From Roseobacter sinensis (GTDB lineage: Bacteria; Pseudomonadota; Alphaproteobacteria; Rhodobacterales; Rhodobacteraceae), in NCBI RefSeq assembly GCF_025755255.1, contig NZ_JALIEB010000007.1, positions 1 to 64,000 on the forward strand: a stretch of 64,000 nucleotides of DNA. The letters run 5' to 3'. A program made the position numbers and the translations under genes. Every line of letters begins with the position of its first letter. The first letter of the stretch is position 1. The notes under the pieces are model-generated. The model was not told the DNA's origin and searched no databases. It saw only the letters and a list, made by a program, of their open reading frames with translations. Of the stretch, positions 16,498 through 25,207 are shown piece by piece.

Positions 16498-17049
16498 ATG
16501 AAACTATTGCATGCTCTTGTGGCGGGACTTCTGCTGTTGGCCCCGTTGTCGGTCCAAGCGGCCACCATTCTGGTGTACGAGGCCGATGGCGAAGGGGTCG
16601 TGACCGATGGCGCCACTACGGGCTTTTTCGGTGATTTCTTCGATCTCGACGCCGATGACATCGACATTGCCGCCAGTGCCGACACGACAACCGGTGATCT
16701 GGACGCCTCGCTGCTGGTCTCGACCTTGAGCGGCGCGACGCTGTTGGAGAGCACTACCGTTGTCAGCAGCAGCCTGACGATCAACGATCCGAACGACGAT
16801 GGCTCCCCGAGCGAAGACTTTTTCACCATCGTCTTCGGCAACCTGTCGGGGGATGACACCGGGTTGTTCGGCGATGTGGCGACGGTGGTTTTCTCCTTCT
16901 TCGAAGAGACAGAGCAGGACGGCCTCTACGCGCCGGTGAATGCGCAAGTCTTTTCGGATCTGACGCCGATTCCGGCTCCAGCCTCTTTGCCCTTGCTCGC
17001 TGCGGGCCTCGGGGGGCTGCTTGCCCTCCGCCGCCACAAGATGCGTTGA
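16498..17049 (+). CDS. VPLPA-CTERM sorting-domain surface protein
   Basis: 183 residues. A Sec signal peptide (residues 1-22, ending VQA) precedes an acidic, Thr/Ser/Asp-rich body without a known domain. The C-terminus has PIPAPASLPLLAAGLGGLLAL followed by RRHKMR. That Pro-rich motif, hydrophobic helix and basic tail make up the VPLPA-CTERM sorting signal recognised by exosortase-type systems of roseobacters. GAAGGA lies 7 bp before the ATG. It follows the giant nuclease by 53 bp in the same direction and may share its transcript. No exosortase gene is in the window. It may be a matrix or outer-surface protein. Confidence 0.8.
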   Translation: MKLLHALVAGLLLLAPLSVQAATILVYEADGEGVVTDGATTGFFGDFFDLDADDIDIAASADTTTGDLDASLLVSTLSGATLLESTTVVSSSLTINDPNDDGSPSEDFFTIVFGNLSGDDTGLFGDVATVVFSFFEETEQDGLYAPVNAQVFSDLTPIPAPASLPLLAAGLGGLLALRRHKMR

Positions 17050-17073
17050 GCAAGGGACAATGCGTCATCTTTC

Positions 17074-17094
17074 GGGGCGGCTGCGCGCCGCCCC
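17074..17094 (+). terminator. GC-rich hairpin after the VPLPA-CTERM gene
   Basis: GGGGCGGC, a TGCGC loop and GCCGCCCC form a perfect 8-bp stem 25 bp past the stop codon. No T-tract follows, so it is either a weak or factor-assisted terminator or an mRNA 3'-end stabiliser. Confidence 0.5.
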
Positions 17095-17248
17095 AAGCCG
17101 TCCGTGTTTCGCGCATGTCACGCGGGGCTGGTGCCGCTGGCGCGCAGCATGTTCGGTAGGACACCTGAAACCGCGCCGCCTCATAGGCGAAGAACGGGAA
17201 TTGTGGTAAACACGCGGTATTGGTTAACGAGATGTCCTGGATTTTTCG

Positions 17249-19228
17249 ATGGGGCGGCATTTAGTACTGACGGTTCACGGTATTGGTGAACAGAAACCCG
17301 GCGAGACGGTCGATGCGGTCGTCGGCACCGCGACGACCCGGTTTCCTGGTGTCGACCGTACGCCCGTGACCGTCGAACGTGATTTCATCCCGCTCGGCGA
17401 GGCTCCGTTTGACGGAACAGAACGCCACGCGCAGCTGTTTCCGATGCACCTGCGCCGGGTGCGTCCCGTGGGCGGCGACGATGAAGCGCTCTTCGCAGAG
17501 GTCTACTGGGCCGACCGTTCGCCCGCCCCCACCGGGCCCTTCCGCACCCTCTTCGATCTGCTGAAGGTGGTTCTTGGGCTTGGCTACCTCGCCATGGATA
17601 ACGTGGAGAACAACCGCGGCTGGGTCCCCATCGGGATCGTGCACTTCTTTACTTGGGTGTTCTATGGTCTCGTTGCACCGCTCAACGCGATGCTGGCTGT
17701 CGGTGCGGCGTTGCTCTTGGTCGATGTCACGCCGCTTGACATCGTGCCCAGCGACACGGCACCGGCTGACCGAAGCTGGACGGATGTGCCGCTGATTACG
17801 ATGTTCTTCCTGCATGGCGCGCTGACCCTCGGGGTGGGGGCCGTGACAGCGGCGCGGGCCAGGACCTATCTGGTGCGGATTTTCGGGCGTGGGATGACGG
17901 CCCTCGGCGTGGTGATGCTGTTCTTGTGGGAGTACGGTGTCTTCGGCGGTGACTTCTGTACCCATGTCAGCTGCGACTTCCAGACAGAGAGCGGCTTTGC
18001 CAACCTCACGGCCTTTGTCCGCTACAGTGTCGCGGCCCTTGGCGTGGCCTGGGCTGGGGTAGTGGTGCTGGCGCTCGCAAGCTATGCAAGCCTGCTGTTT
18101 CGGCGGAATGCCCCTGAGCCACGTGAAGACAGAGGGCACCGCAACATCTATCCCAGCATCTGCACCGCCATGATTGTCTTCTGGATGGTGATCTCGAGCG
18201 CGATCTGGATGGGCTTTGTCGAGTTGGTCGAGACCACGGCAGAGAACACCACAACCACCGGGCTGACCCTGCTGGACGACTATTTCGCAGGGCCCATGAA
18301 CGATGCGATGGGCACCCTGTCGATCACCTTTGCAGGTCTCATACTGATCGTGATCATCGGTGTGGCGCTCGTTGTGGTGCGGGTGATGAACAAGGAGTTG
18401 CTCTACAAGCAAAGCGAGCTTGCCTCGCGCGTCATCCTGAACCTTGGGCTGCAATGGGGGTTCTTCGTGGTACTGGTGATGATTGCCGGATTTATCGCCT
18501 ATGATGTGCTCCATGGCACGCCCGCTGATACCGTCCCGGCGGAGTGTGTGCCCGCCCAGGCGACGCGATCTTTCGATCAGGCGGCGGCCTGTCTGCAAGC
18601 CGCCACACCTTATGTAACGACAGCCCTTCTGGGCCTCTTTGTTCTGATCTACAATTTCTCGGACATTGTGGCCGGCGGCTTGGGCGTTGTGCGGGACATC
18701 GTGACCTACGCGGTTGTCCGGAACTGCAAATGGCTGAGCTCTGTCGAGGAGCGCCGCCCCAATTTCCACGAGCGCAATGCCATCGACGCACGCTTTCGCC
18801 GCGTGCTTTACTACGGCATCGAGGCGCTGACGCCGGATCGGATCACGATCATCGCGCACTCGCAGGGCACTGTGATCGCCACCCAGATGCTGCAGAACGC
18901 ATGGGTCAAGCGCCGGATTGCCGAACTCGCCGATGTTCTGCCGAGCGGACGGCCGCCCGAGGTCACGCTGGTGACCATGGGTTCACCCGTGACCCACATT
19001 TATCGGCGGTACTTTAAGCAGTTCTTCCAGGTTCCGCTGGAGAACATGCCCGACGGCATGGTTTGGCATAACATCCACCGCGCCGATGACTTCGTTGGTA
19101 CCACAATCGACGGGGTGGAGGGGCTGGCTGGCAACTGGGCGGTGCCGGCGGGCGGGCACACGGGCTACTTCACCGATTTCCACGTCTGGGACCGGCTCTG
19201 GAACACCGTCGGCTTCCGCCTGGTCTGA
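17249..19228 (+). CDS. Polytopic membrane protein with split alpha/beta-hydrolase motif
   Basis: 659 residues with no family I can name. The N-terminus opens like a hydrolase (HLVLTVHGIGEQKPGE, an oxyanion-type HG). About nine hydrophobic helices follow between residues 95 and 480. The C-terminal 170 residues carry ITIIAHSQGTVIATQML, a nucleophile-elbow H-S-x-G near residue 535, and a late GGHTGYF whose His could complete a triad. The hydrolase fold therefore seems interrupted by a membrane block. It could be a lipase or esterase acting on membrane lipids. The ATG lacks a good ribosome site. It is convergent with the ABC ATPase gene 2 bp away. Confidence 0.6.
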   Translation: MGRHLVLTVHGIGEQKPGETVDAVVGTATTRFPGVDRTPVTVERDFIPLGEAPFDGTERHAQLFPMHLRRVRPVGGDDEALFAEVYWADRSPAPTGPFRTLFDLLKVVLGLGYLAMDNVENNRGWVPIGIVHFFTWVFYGLVAPLNAMLAVGAALLLVDVTPLDIVPSDTAPADRSWTDVPLITMFFLHGALTLGVGAVTAARARTYLVRIFGRGMTALGVVMLFLWEYGVFGGDFCTHVSCDFQTESGFANLTAFVRYSVAALGVAWAGVVVLALASYASLLFRRNAPEPREDRGHRNIYPSICTAMIVFWMVISSAIWMGFVELVETTAENTTTTGLTLLDDYFAGPMNDAMGTLSITFAGLILIVIIGVALVVVRVMNKELLYKQSELASRVILNLGLQWGFFVVLVMIAGFIAYDVLHGTPADTVPAECVPAQATRSFDQAAACLQAATPYVTTALLGLFVLIYNFSDIVAGGLGVVRDIVTYAVVRNCKWLSSVEERRPNFHERNAIDARFRRVLYYGIEALTPDRITIIAHSQGTVIATQMLQNAWVKRRIAELADVLPSGRPPEVTLVTMGSPVTHIYRRYFKQFFQVPLENMPDGMVWHNIHRADDFVGTTIDGVEGLAGNWAVPAGGHTGYFTDFHVWDRLWNTVGFRLV

Positions 19229-19230
19229 CC

Positions 19231-20010
19231 CTAGACAGTTCCCCCGAGGCTACCCTCGAGCTGCACCATCTCCTGGCCACCGGCCATCATGTCTTGCAAC
19301 TCTTCGGGCGTGATCTCGCCCCGCACGGCCGTCCCAAGCGTCTGGCCGCGATTGAGCACCGTGAAGCGGTCGCCCACCGCCATCGCGTGACGCACATTGT
19401 GGGTGATGAAGACCACCGCGATGCCCTGCTTGCGGACCTTGTCGATGGTTGCCAGCACGTTCGCCGTCTGCCGCACGCCGAGCGCTGAGGTCGGCTCATC
19501 CAGGATCAGCACCTTGGCGCCGAAGTAGACCGCGCGCGCAATTGCCACCGTCTGCCGCTCGCCGCCCGAAAGCGTGCCCACCGCCTGATCCGGCCCGCGC
19601 AGGTTGATGCCCATCTTGCGCATTTCCTCCATGGTCACACGGTTGGCAAAATCATGGTCGAAAAAGCTGATCCCGGCGATCTTCTTCATTGGTTCGTTGC
19701 CCATGAAGAAATTCCGGCTCACGGACATCAGAGGGATCATCGACAGGTGCTGGTGTACGGTCGCGATCCCGGCGGCCATCGCATCCCGCGGGTCCGCGAA
19801 ATCGAGCGGCTTGCCCTCGAAGATGATCTCGCCGGCCGTGGGTTTATGCACGCCGGACATGGTCTTGATGAAGGTGGATTTGCCCGCACCGTTGTCGCCC
19901 AGCAGGCAGTGACACTCGCCCGGAAACACATCGACCGACACGCCCGCGAGCGCGATCACCGAGCCGAAGTGCTTTTCGATGTTCTTCATCTGAATGATCG
20001 GATCGGACAT
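19231..20010 (-). CDS. Sugar (probably inositol) ABC transporter ATP-binding protein, FrcA-like
   Basis: 259 residues with a single ABC cassette: Walker [11 protein letters not shown]-loop TVHQHLS, signature [14 protein letters not shown], Walker [11 protein letters not shown] and H-loop ITHN. Sugar importers of the RbsA class normally carry two fused cassettes of about 500 residues; the one-cassette form is the FrcA type known in rhizobia and roseobacters. It acts as a homodimer driving the permease encoded just upstream, whose stop overlaps this start by one base (TGATG). Inositol as substrate is inferred from the operator shared with the iol genes. Confidence 0.88.
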   Translation of the reverse strand: MSDPIIQMKNIEKHFGSVIALAGVSVDVFPGECHCLLGDNGAGKSTFIKTMSGVHKPTAGEIIFEGKPLDFADPRDAMAAGIATVHQHLSMIPLMSVSRNFFMGNEPMKKIAGISFFDHDFANRVTMEEMRKMGINLRGPDQAVGTLSGGERQTVAIARAVYFGAKVLILDEPTSALGVRQTANVLATIDKVRKQGIAVVFITHNVRHAMAVGDRFTVLNRGQTLGTAVRGEITPEELQDMMAGGQEMVQLEGSLGGTV

Positions 20011-21122
20011 CAGCGCTCTCCCGTGATGATGCGGCGGATATAGGTGTTCAGGATCACCGCAAAGAGCAGAATGACGCCCAGGAACACCCGGAAAAGGCTG
20101 GACTCAACACCTGCGAAGAACAGCCCCTGCTGCACAACGCCGAAGATCAGCGCCCCAAGCGCGGCCCCGATGACCGAGCCGTAACCGCCTGTGAGAAGCG
20201 CGCCGCCGATCACCACCGCGATGATCGCTTCGAACTCCTTGAGCAGCCCCCGGTCGGCGCCCGCCGAGCCGAATTCCATGACCTGGCACACCGCAAAGAC
20301 CGTGGCGCAGAAGGCGGTGAACATGAACATCAGGATTTTCACCTTGTTCACCGGCACGCCCGAGTTGCGCGCGGCCTCAGCATCGCCGCCCGCGGCGAAA
20401 ATCCAATTGCCGAAGCGTGTGCGGGTCAGCAGGATATGCCCGAAGATGATCAAAGCAATGGCCCAGACGATCAGCATCGGGATGCCATCAACGACCGGTT
20501 GCCCGGCGCGCGTGCCGCGTTCGAAGACACCGATCACACCCATGTCGCCCAGCCACTGAAAGATCGGCTGGCCGATCTTGCCGCCGAAGATCGGGGCGAG
20601 CCAGTCGCCCTCGGCTGCGTCGCGAATGCCACCGATGATCGTCTTCCGCTCGACCGTTTGCGGGATGTAGATCGTGAAGCCGCGCAGGATGAAGAGGAAG
20701 GCCAGCGTCACGATGAAGCTCGGCAGGCCGGTGCGCACCACGATCCAGCCGTTGAGCGCTCCGAGCCCACAGCAAATCACGAAGGTGATGAGGATCGCCA
20801 TCCACATGGGCCAGGCCAGCACCACGCCGAAGACGGCGATCATCATGCCCGCAAAGCCGATCATCGAGCCGACCGAGAGGTCAAACTCTCCTGCGATCAT
20901 CAGAAGGCAAGCGCCCACGGCGATGATCATGAATTGCGCCGAGACAATCGACCAGTTCATCACGCCCTGGCTGTTGAACATGCCGCTGTCGAAGGCGAAA
21001 AGCGCAAACAGCGTGAAGACCGCCACCGTGCCGACCATCCCGCCCAGCTCGGGCCGGATCAGCGCGCGGCGGAGCGGTGATATCTCTTTTATTCGCTCGT
21101 CGGTGTCGGTGGTGTCTGCCAC
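20010..21122 (-). CDS. Sugar (probably inositol) ABC transporter permease, FrcC-like
   Basis: 370 residues with a polar cytoplasmic start then about ten hydrophobic helices, of the branched-chain/ribose permease family (BPD_transp_2). Family landmarks include [37 protein letters not shown] and [11 protein letters not shown]. It forms the inner-membrane channel of the importer. It lies between the binding-protein gene and the ATPase gene on the same strand. An intercistronic hairpin (21159-21190) separates it from the binding-protein gene, which would lower its expression relative to that protein. Confidence 0.88.
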   Translation of the reverse strand: MADTTDTDERIKEISPLRRALIRPELGGMVGTVAVFTLFALFAFDSGMFNSQGVMNWSIVSAQFMIIAVGACLLMIAGEFDLSVGSMIGFAGMMIAVFGVVLAWPMWMAILITFVICCGLGALNGWIVVRTGLPSFIVTLAFLFILRGFTIYIPQTVERKTIIGGIRDAAEGDWLAPIFGGKIGQPIFQWLGDMGVIGVFERGTRAGQPVVDGIPMLIVWAIALIIFGHILLTRTRFGNWIFAAGGDAEAARNSGVPVNKVKILMFMFTAFCATVFAVCQVMEFGSAGADRGLLKEFEAIIAVVIGGALLTGGYGSVIGAALGALIFGVVQQGLFFAGVESSLFRVFLGVILLFAVILNTYIRRIITGER

Positions 21123-21158
21123 GGCCTCATCCCCCGATGCATGCAGAAAGTGAGAAAG

Positions 21159-21190
21159 AGGGCGGCCTCCATCCGTCCGAGGGCCGCCCT
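21159..21190 (-). terminator. Intercistronic hairpin between binding protein and permease
   Basis: AGGGCGGCC (21159-21167) and GGCCGCCCT (21182-21190) form a perfect 9-bp stem with a 14-nt loop, starting 16 bp after the binding-protein stop. On the minus strand it is followed by the pyrimidine-rich CTTTCTCACTTTC. It is probably a partial terminator or 3' stabiliser that raises the binding protein : permease ratio. Confidence 0.6.
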
Positions 21191-21206
21191 GAGTTGTGTC
21201 AGAAGA

Positions 21207-22157
21207 TCAGCGGTATTCGCCCGCAAACTCTTCGACCTTGGCCAGCGCGTCCTTGGTCACGAAGCCCGGGCCGGAGTTGATGTTGTTGCCCGGCAGCACG
21301 CCATAGCGGTCCCAGTTCGCCAGAATCACGACGGGCATATAGGCTTGCAGGAAGGGCTGCTGGTCGATGCCCCAGTTGATGGTGCCGTCCTGGATTGCCT
21401 TCACGATCTCTTCGCCCAGATCGAACGTGCCGAAATGGATCGCACCGGCCATGCCGTTTTCCTGCAGCGCCGCGATGGTCGGGTCGGCCGAGACCGGGCC
21501 CAGTGTCAGGATGCCGTCCACATCCGGGTTGGCCGACAGATACGCCAGCACCTTGTTCTTGATCTCCGAGGGGTCGGTGCCGCTGTCCATCATTGAATCG
21601 CCAAGGTCGATGCCCAGACCATCCGCATAGCCGCGGCAGCGCTCGCCCACGGTGGGCTGCTGGATCGCGTGGTTCACGCAGAGGAAGTTGGTCACGCCCT
21701 CATCCTTGGCGCGCAGCCCCGCAGCATAGCCTGCGTCATACTCCGGCTGGCCGACATACATCAGCGCGCCCACTTCGCGCGCCTGCTCCGGCGTGCCGGT
21801 GTTCATGATGATCACGTCAATGCCCTGATCCACGGCCGCTGAAATCGGCCCTTTCAGCACGTCGAAATCCGCCAGAGTGGTAATGATGCCATCGGGGCCG
21901 GACGCTGTCGCCTGCTCGATGATCCGCGCCATATCGGCGATGTCACCCGTGGGCGGGTTGCGGTACTCGACCTCGGCGCCCACTTGCTCGCCAGCCAGCG
22001 CAATGCCGTTCTTGATCGTGTTCCACCAGGTGTCGCTGTCCGGCGCGTGGCTAACGAGAATGTATTTCTCGCCCTCGGCTGCCGCGGTCTGCGCAACCGT
22101 AAAGGACGCGGCAGCCACTGCCGTGGCCAGCATCAGGTTCTTCATCAGTGATGTCAT
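21207..22157 (-). CDS. Sugar (probably inositol) ABC transporter substrate-binding protein, FrcB-like
   Basis: 316 residues with a Sec signal peptide (about residues 1-27, ending TAAAE). A periplasmic-binding-protein-like type 4 fold follows: KYILVSHAPDSDTWWNTIKNG, DGIITTLADFD, GIDVIIMNTGT, then the second lobe (NPDVDGILTLGP, INWGIDQQPFLQAYMPVV). GGGAGGAAAAC precedes the ATG. It is the first gene of the transporter operon. It is divergent from the LacI regulator, with the palindromic operator in between at 22244-22265. Fructose is the substrate of the namesake FrcB. Here an inositol is more likely, because the same operator recurs at the iol genes. Confidence 0.86.
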   Translation of the reverse strand: MTSLMKNLMLATAVAAASFTVAQTAAAEGEKYILVSHAPDSDTWWNTIKNGIALAGEQVGAEVEYRNPPTGDIADMARIIEQATASGPDGIITTLADFDVLKGPISAAVDQGIDVIIMNTGTPEQAREVGALMYVGQPEYDAGYAAGLRAKDEGVTNFLCVNHAIQQPTVGERCRGYADGLGIDLGDSMMDSGTDPSEIKNKVLAYLSANPDVDGILTLGPVSADPTIAALQENGMAGAIHFGTFDLGEEIVKAIQDGTINWGIDQQPFLQAYMPVVILANWDRYGVLPGNNINSGPGFVTKDALAKVEEFAGEYR

Positions 22158-22243
22158 GTTTTCCTCCCAAGGGTTCACCGTTTTCGAGGCGCGCGGGTGA
22201 ACTTCGTCACCTCTCCGAATCTGACTAAAGCACGGGGTCCGAT

Positions 22244-22265
22244 TTTTTGCAACCGGTTGCAAAAA
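22244..22265. promoter_or_regulatory. LacI-type operator, copy 1 (transporter/lacI divergent promoter)
   Basis: A perfect 22-bp palindrome: the core TTGCAACCGGTTGCAA (22247-22262) extended by TTT on the left and AAA on the right. It lies about 87 bp from the binding-protein start and 80 bp from the lacI start. The 16-bp core recurs exactly at 27248-27263. LacI-family sites are typically palindromes with a central CG inside AACCGGTT-like arms, so the adjacent LacI protein is the obvious ligand. Confidence 0.82.
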
Positions 22266-22344
22266 GAGGTAAGCTATTCCATGCTGCAAGACACCGACCC
22301 ATCGGATACAAGAGATCGGACGCCATTCCACCGGACCAGACACC

Positions 22345-23343
22345 ATGCCCGTCACACTGAAAGAGGTCGCAGAACGCGCGGGCGTCTCCCGCTCCGCCGT
22401 CTCACGCACCTTCACCGATGGCGCCTCGGTCTCGGACAAGATGCGCCGCAAGGTCGAGAAAGCCGCGCGCGATTTGGGTTACAGCCCCAACGCGCTGGCG
22501 TCCTCGCTGACCACAGGCCGCACCAAGCTGATCGGGCTGATCTCCAACAACTTTCACAACCCGATTTTCCTGGAAGTCTTCGACCTTTTCACCCGCGCGC
22601 TACAGGACCGCGGCTTGCGACCGCTGCTTGTGAACCTCTCGGACGAGACCGATCCGCAAGCCTCCGTGCGGATGCTGCGGCAGTATTCCGTCGATGGCGC
22701 GGTGGTCGCCTCCTCGACCCTGCCGCCGGGCTTCTCCAAGGCGTTCCGCGATGCGGGTGTGCCGGTGGTGCACAGCTTCGGGCGCTATTCCAGCACGCCC
22801 CAGGTGCATGTGGTGGGCATCGACAATGTGGAGTGCGGGCGCATGGCCGCGCGCACGCTGGTTGCCCGCGGCTACCGCAAGATCGCGTTCCTCGGCGGCC
22901 CCGAAAGCGCCACCTCCACGCAGGACCGCTACTCCGGCTTCTTCTCCGAACTTGGCGCGCATCGCGGCCTCACGACAAGCTACAGCTTTGCGGATGCCTA
23001 TTCCTTTGACGCCGGCCGCCGCGAGATGCTGCGATTGCTACGCGCGGCCCCGGCCGAGGCCTATTTCTGCGGTGACGACGTGCTGTCCATCGGCGCGCTC
23101 TCCGCTATCGCCGACAGCGGGCTCAGCGTACCCGAGGACATCGGGATCATCGGCCTCAATGACATGGAAATGGCCCGCTGGGAGAACATCAACCTCACGA
23201 CGATCCACCAACCCATCCGCCAGATAGTGACGTCTTCGATTGAGCTGATGGTCGCCATGCTCGACGAACCCGACCGCTACCCCGAGGCGCGTATCTTTCC
23301 CTGTTCGATTGTTGAGCGCGGCACGCTCAGGCCTTTGTGCTAG
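22345..23343 (+). CDS. LacI family repressor, probable inositol regulator
   Basis: 332 residues. The N-terminal LacI helix-turn-helix and hinge (VTLKEVAERAGVSRSAVSR, then LGYSPNALASSL) are followed by a periplasmic-binding-like effector domain (KLIGLISNNFHNPIF, VDGAVVASSTLPP, AFLGGPESATST, GIIGLNDMEMARWENINLT). It is divergent from the sugar transporter operon over a perfect palindromic operator, and a second copy of that operator lies 5 kb away before the iol genes. I infer that it represses both units and probably itself until an inositol or catabolite binds. The start lacks a strong ribosome site. Confidence 0.87.
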   Translation: MPVTLKEVAERAGVSRSAVSRTFTDGASVSDKMRRKVEKAARDLGYSPNALASSLTTGRTKLIGLISNNFHNPIFLEVFDLFTRALQDRGLRPLLVNLSDETDPQASVRMLRQYSVDGAVVASSTLPPGFSKAFRDAGVPVVHSFGRYSSTPQVHVVGIDNVECGRMAARTLVARGYRKIAFLGGPESATSTQDRYSGFFSELGAHRGLTTSYSFADAYSFDAGRREMLRLLRAAPAEAYFCGDDVLSIGALSAIADSGLSVPEDIGIIGLNDMEMARWENINLTTIHQPIRQIVTSSIELMVAMLDEPDRYPEARIFPCSIVERGTLRPLC

Positions 23344-23458
23344 TTCTAATTTGCGTGCCCTCTCGGAGCGCTCTATTGACAGGCTTCGGAGTGTTGAAGA
23401 TGCTCGCTTGGCGGCTCGAGGGTTGTCGCAATCACAGACCAGGAAAGCGGCCTTGGCC

Positions 23459-23950
23459 ATGGACGAAGGAACGGTTGCAAGAAGCATCTACAAGTACAAA
23501 ATCGGCGAACTCAATTTGTTGTTTACCCTTTTTGTTGCCGTTTTGGCTGGGTTTTCTGGATTATACTTAGCCTTGGCTACAATGATAATTGGGGCCACTG
23601 CGACAGCAGAAAGGGCGATTGGTGCGATCGTCTGTTTTGGTATGTTTTTCATCCTTTCGCATTGGATAAGGCGCGATCATCGCTCATCCAAAGAAGTTGT
23701 TCTCGAGGGGACAAAAGTTCAGCGTCCGATGACCAAAGGTGATAGAGATGATGATTTCGTTTTTTTCTCCGATGTGCGAAGCCTGGAAGTTGTCAATGAC
23801 TATCAAGACAATGGTCCAGCGTTAGTCTTGGTGACAAGATCAGAAACTATCGCATACAGGAGTATGTACTTCGAAAGCCAAGCCAAGTTTTTGGAGTTCT
23901 CGAGACAGTTTGATGACGTGCTGAAGTCCGGCACCTTTACGGCTTCCTAG
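23459..23950 (+). CDS. Hypothetical AT-rich membrane protein
   Basis: 163 residues with no family recognised. Two adjacent hydrophobic helices (about residues 19-42 and 47-66) precede a soluble C-terminal domain of mixed beta strands, compatible with a PH-like fold (DDFVFFSDVRSLEVV, ALVLVTRSETIAYRS). The gene is visibly poorer in GC than its neighbours and sits alone between lacI and the inositol dehydrogenase operon, suggesting recent acquisition. The open frame extends upstream to 23309 in sequence overlapping the lacI end; I chose the first ATG past lacI. Only a distant AGGAAAG precedes it, so the start is uncertain. Confidence 0.5.
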   Translation: MDEGTVARSIYKYKIGELNLLFTLFVAVLAGFSGLYLALATMIIGATATAERAIGAIVCFGMFFILSHWIRRDHRSSKEVVLEGTKVQRPMTKGDRDDDFVFFSDVRSLEVVNDYQDNGPALVLVTRSETIAYRSMYFESQAKFLEFSRQFDDVLKSGTFTAS

Positions 23951-24061
23951 TTTGCCATACCCAGCTAGCGAAAGACCTCGCCTCACAAACCGCGTAGCCG
24001 AATCGGCGGGTCGACTCAAAGTTCGCTTTGTCTCGCTATAATGTCCATTAAGTCGTACCGA

Positions 24062-25195
24062 TCACCGCAGTATCTGCGGTCGCGCATCCACCCAGGCGCC
24101 GTCTGCCTTTGCCGAGTCTACCGCTGCATAGACCGCCGCCATGGATCGTAGACCATCCATCGCGGAGGGCAGGGCGTTGCGGGTTTCGCCTCGGATCGCG
24201 GCAGCCAGATCGACGTAGATATTCGCCACTGCCAGCGGGAAGCCTTCGGGATGCGCAATCGCCACGCGGGAGAGCCGCGCCGCCTCATCGGACAACCCAG
24301 CCTCACCCTTCTCCATGATCTGGGTGCGCCCACCGACCGGCGTGTAGAACACCTGGTTCGGCTGTTCCGAGGCCCACCGCATCCCGCCGGTCTCACCAAA
24401 GACCTGAATGTCGAACCCGTGTTGCCGCCCGATGGCGACTGACGAGGTCCAGAGCCGCCCGACCGTGCCGCCTTCCATGCGGAAGTTCACCATCGCGTCA
24501 TCCTCTAGCGTACGTGACGGTATGGTCGAGGCAAAATCGGCGGACAGGCTGCGCACCTCGTCGCCCGCAATGAAACTCGCCATATGCAGCGCGTGGATGC
24601 CACAGTCCGCGAACTGCCCCGACACGCCCGCCATCGCCGGATCATAGCGCCATCGCACGCGCGGATTGTCTGCATCGCCTGCATCCCCGTGGTGCCCGTG
24701 GCTGAAGTTGGCAACCACGAGGCGGACCTTGCCGATCTGTGCGGTCTTCACCATCTGCCGCATCTCACGCACCATCGGGTAGGCGGAATAGCAGTAGTTT
24801 ACCGCGCAGATTTTCCCGGACGCCTCGGCCACGCGCACGATCTCCTCGCCTTCTTCGACGGTCATGGTCATCGGCTTTTCGCAGAGCACGTTGAAGCCCG
24901 CCTCCAGGAACGCCTTGGTGATCTCGAAATGCGTGCTGTTGGGCGTGGCCACCGTGACCAGATCCACGCGATCTTCACGCCCGCGCTCGCCCTCCAGCAT
25001 CTCTTGCCAATTCGCATAGGCGCGATCCGCCGCGACCCCCAGCGACTCCGCATAGGCGCGGCCCTTCTCCGCATCCACGTCGAGCGCCCCCGCCGCCAGC
25101 ACAAAGTTGCCATCCGCCTGCGCGCCCAGACGATGCGCTGGCCCGATCTGGCTGCCTTCGCCGCCACCGATCATGCCCCAGTTCAGCTTTGCCAT
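24062..25195 (-). CDS. Gfo/Idh/MocA family oxidoreductase (inositol-type dehydrogenase)
   Basis: 377 residues. The N-terminal Rossmann domain (GMIGGGEGSQIGPAHR) and the family's catalytic LCEKPMT motif near residue 95 are followed by a C-terminal substrate domain (FADCGIHALHMASFIAGDE). Such NAD(P)-dependent enzymes oxidise or reduce inositols, inososes and other polyols. It is the last gene of a three-gene minus-strand unit with the TIM-barrel enzyme and a second Gfo/Idh/MocA protein, 12 bp after the former. By position it probably handles an inositol stereoisomer or keto-inositol other than that used by IolG. Confidence 0.83.
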   Translation of the reverse strand: MAKLNWGMIGGGEGSQIGPAHRLGAQADGNFVLAAGALDVDAEKGRAYAESLGVAADRAYANWQEMLEGERGREDRVDLVTVATPNSTHFEITKAFLEAGFNVLCEKPMTMTVEEGEEIVRVAEASGKICAVNYCYSAYPMVREMRQMVKTAQIGKVRLVVANFSHGHHGDAGDADNPRVRWRYDPAMAGVSGQFADCGIHALHMASFIAGDEVRSLSADFASTIPSRTLEDDAMVNFRMEGGTVGRLWTSSVAIGRQHGFDIQVFGETGGMRWASEQPNQVFYTPVGGRTQIMEKGEAGLSDEAARLSRVAIAHPEGFPLAVANIYVDLAAAIRGETRNALPSAMDGLRSMAAVYAAVDSAKADGAWVDARPQILR

Positions 25196-25207
25196 GCTCC
25201 GCACCCC

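Noticed and set aside
23309-23458. In-frame upstream extension of the AT-rich membrane protein into the lacI end
   Set aside because: It overlaps lacI coding sequence in another frame, and the ATG at 23459 begins the plausible membrane protein.
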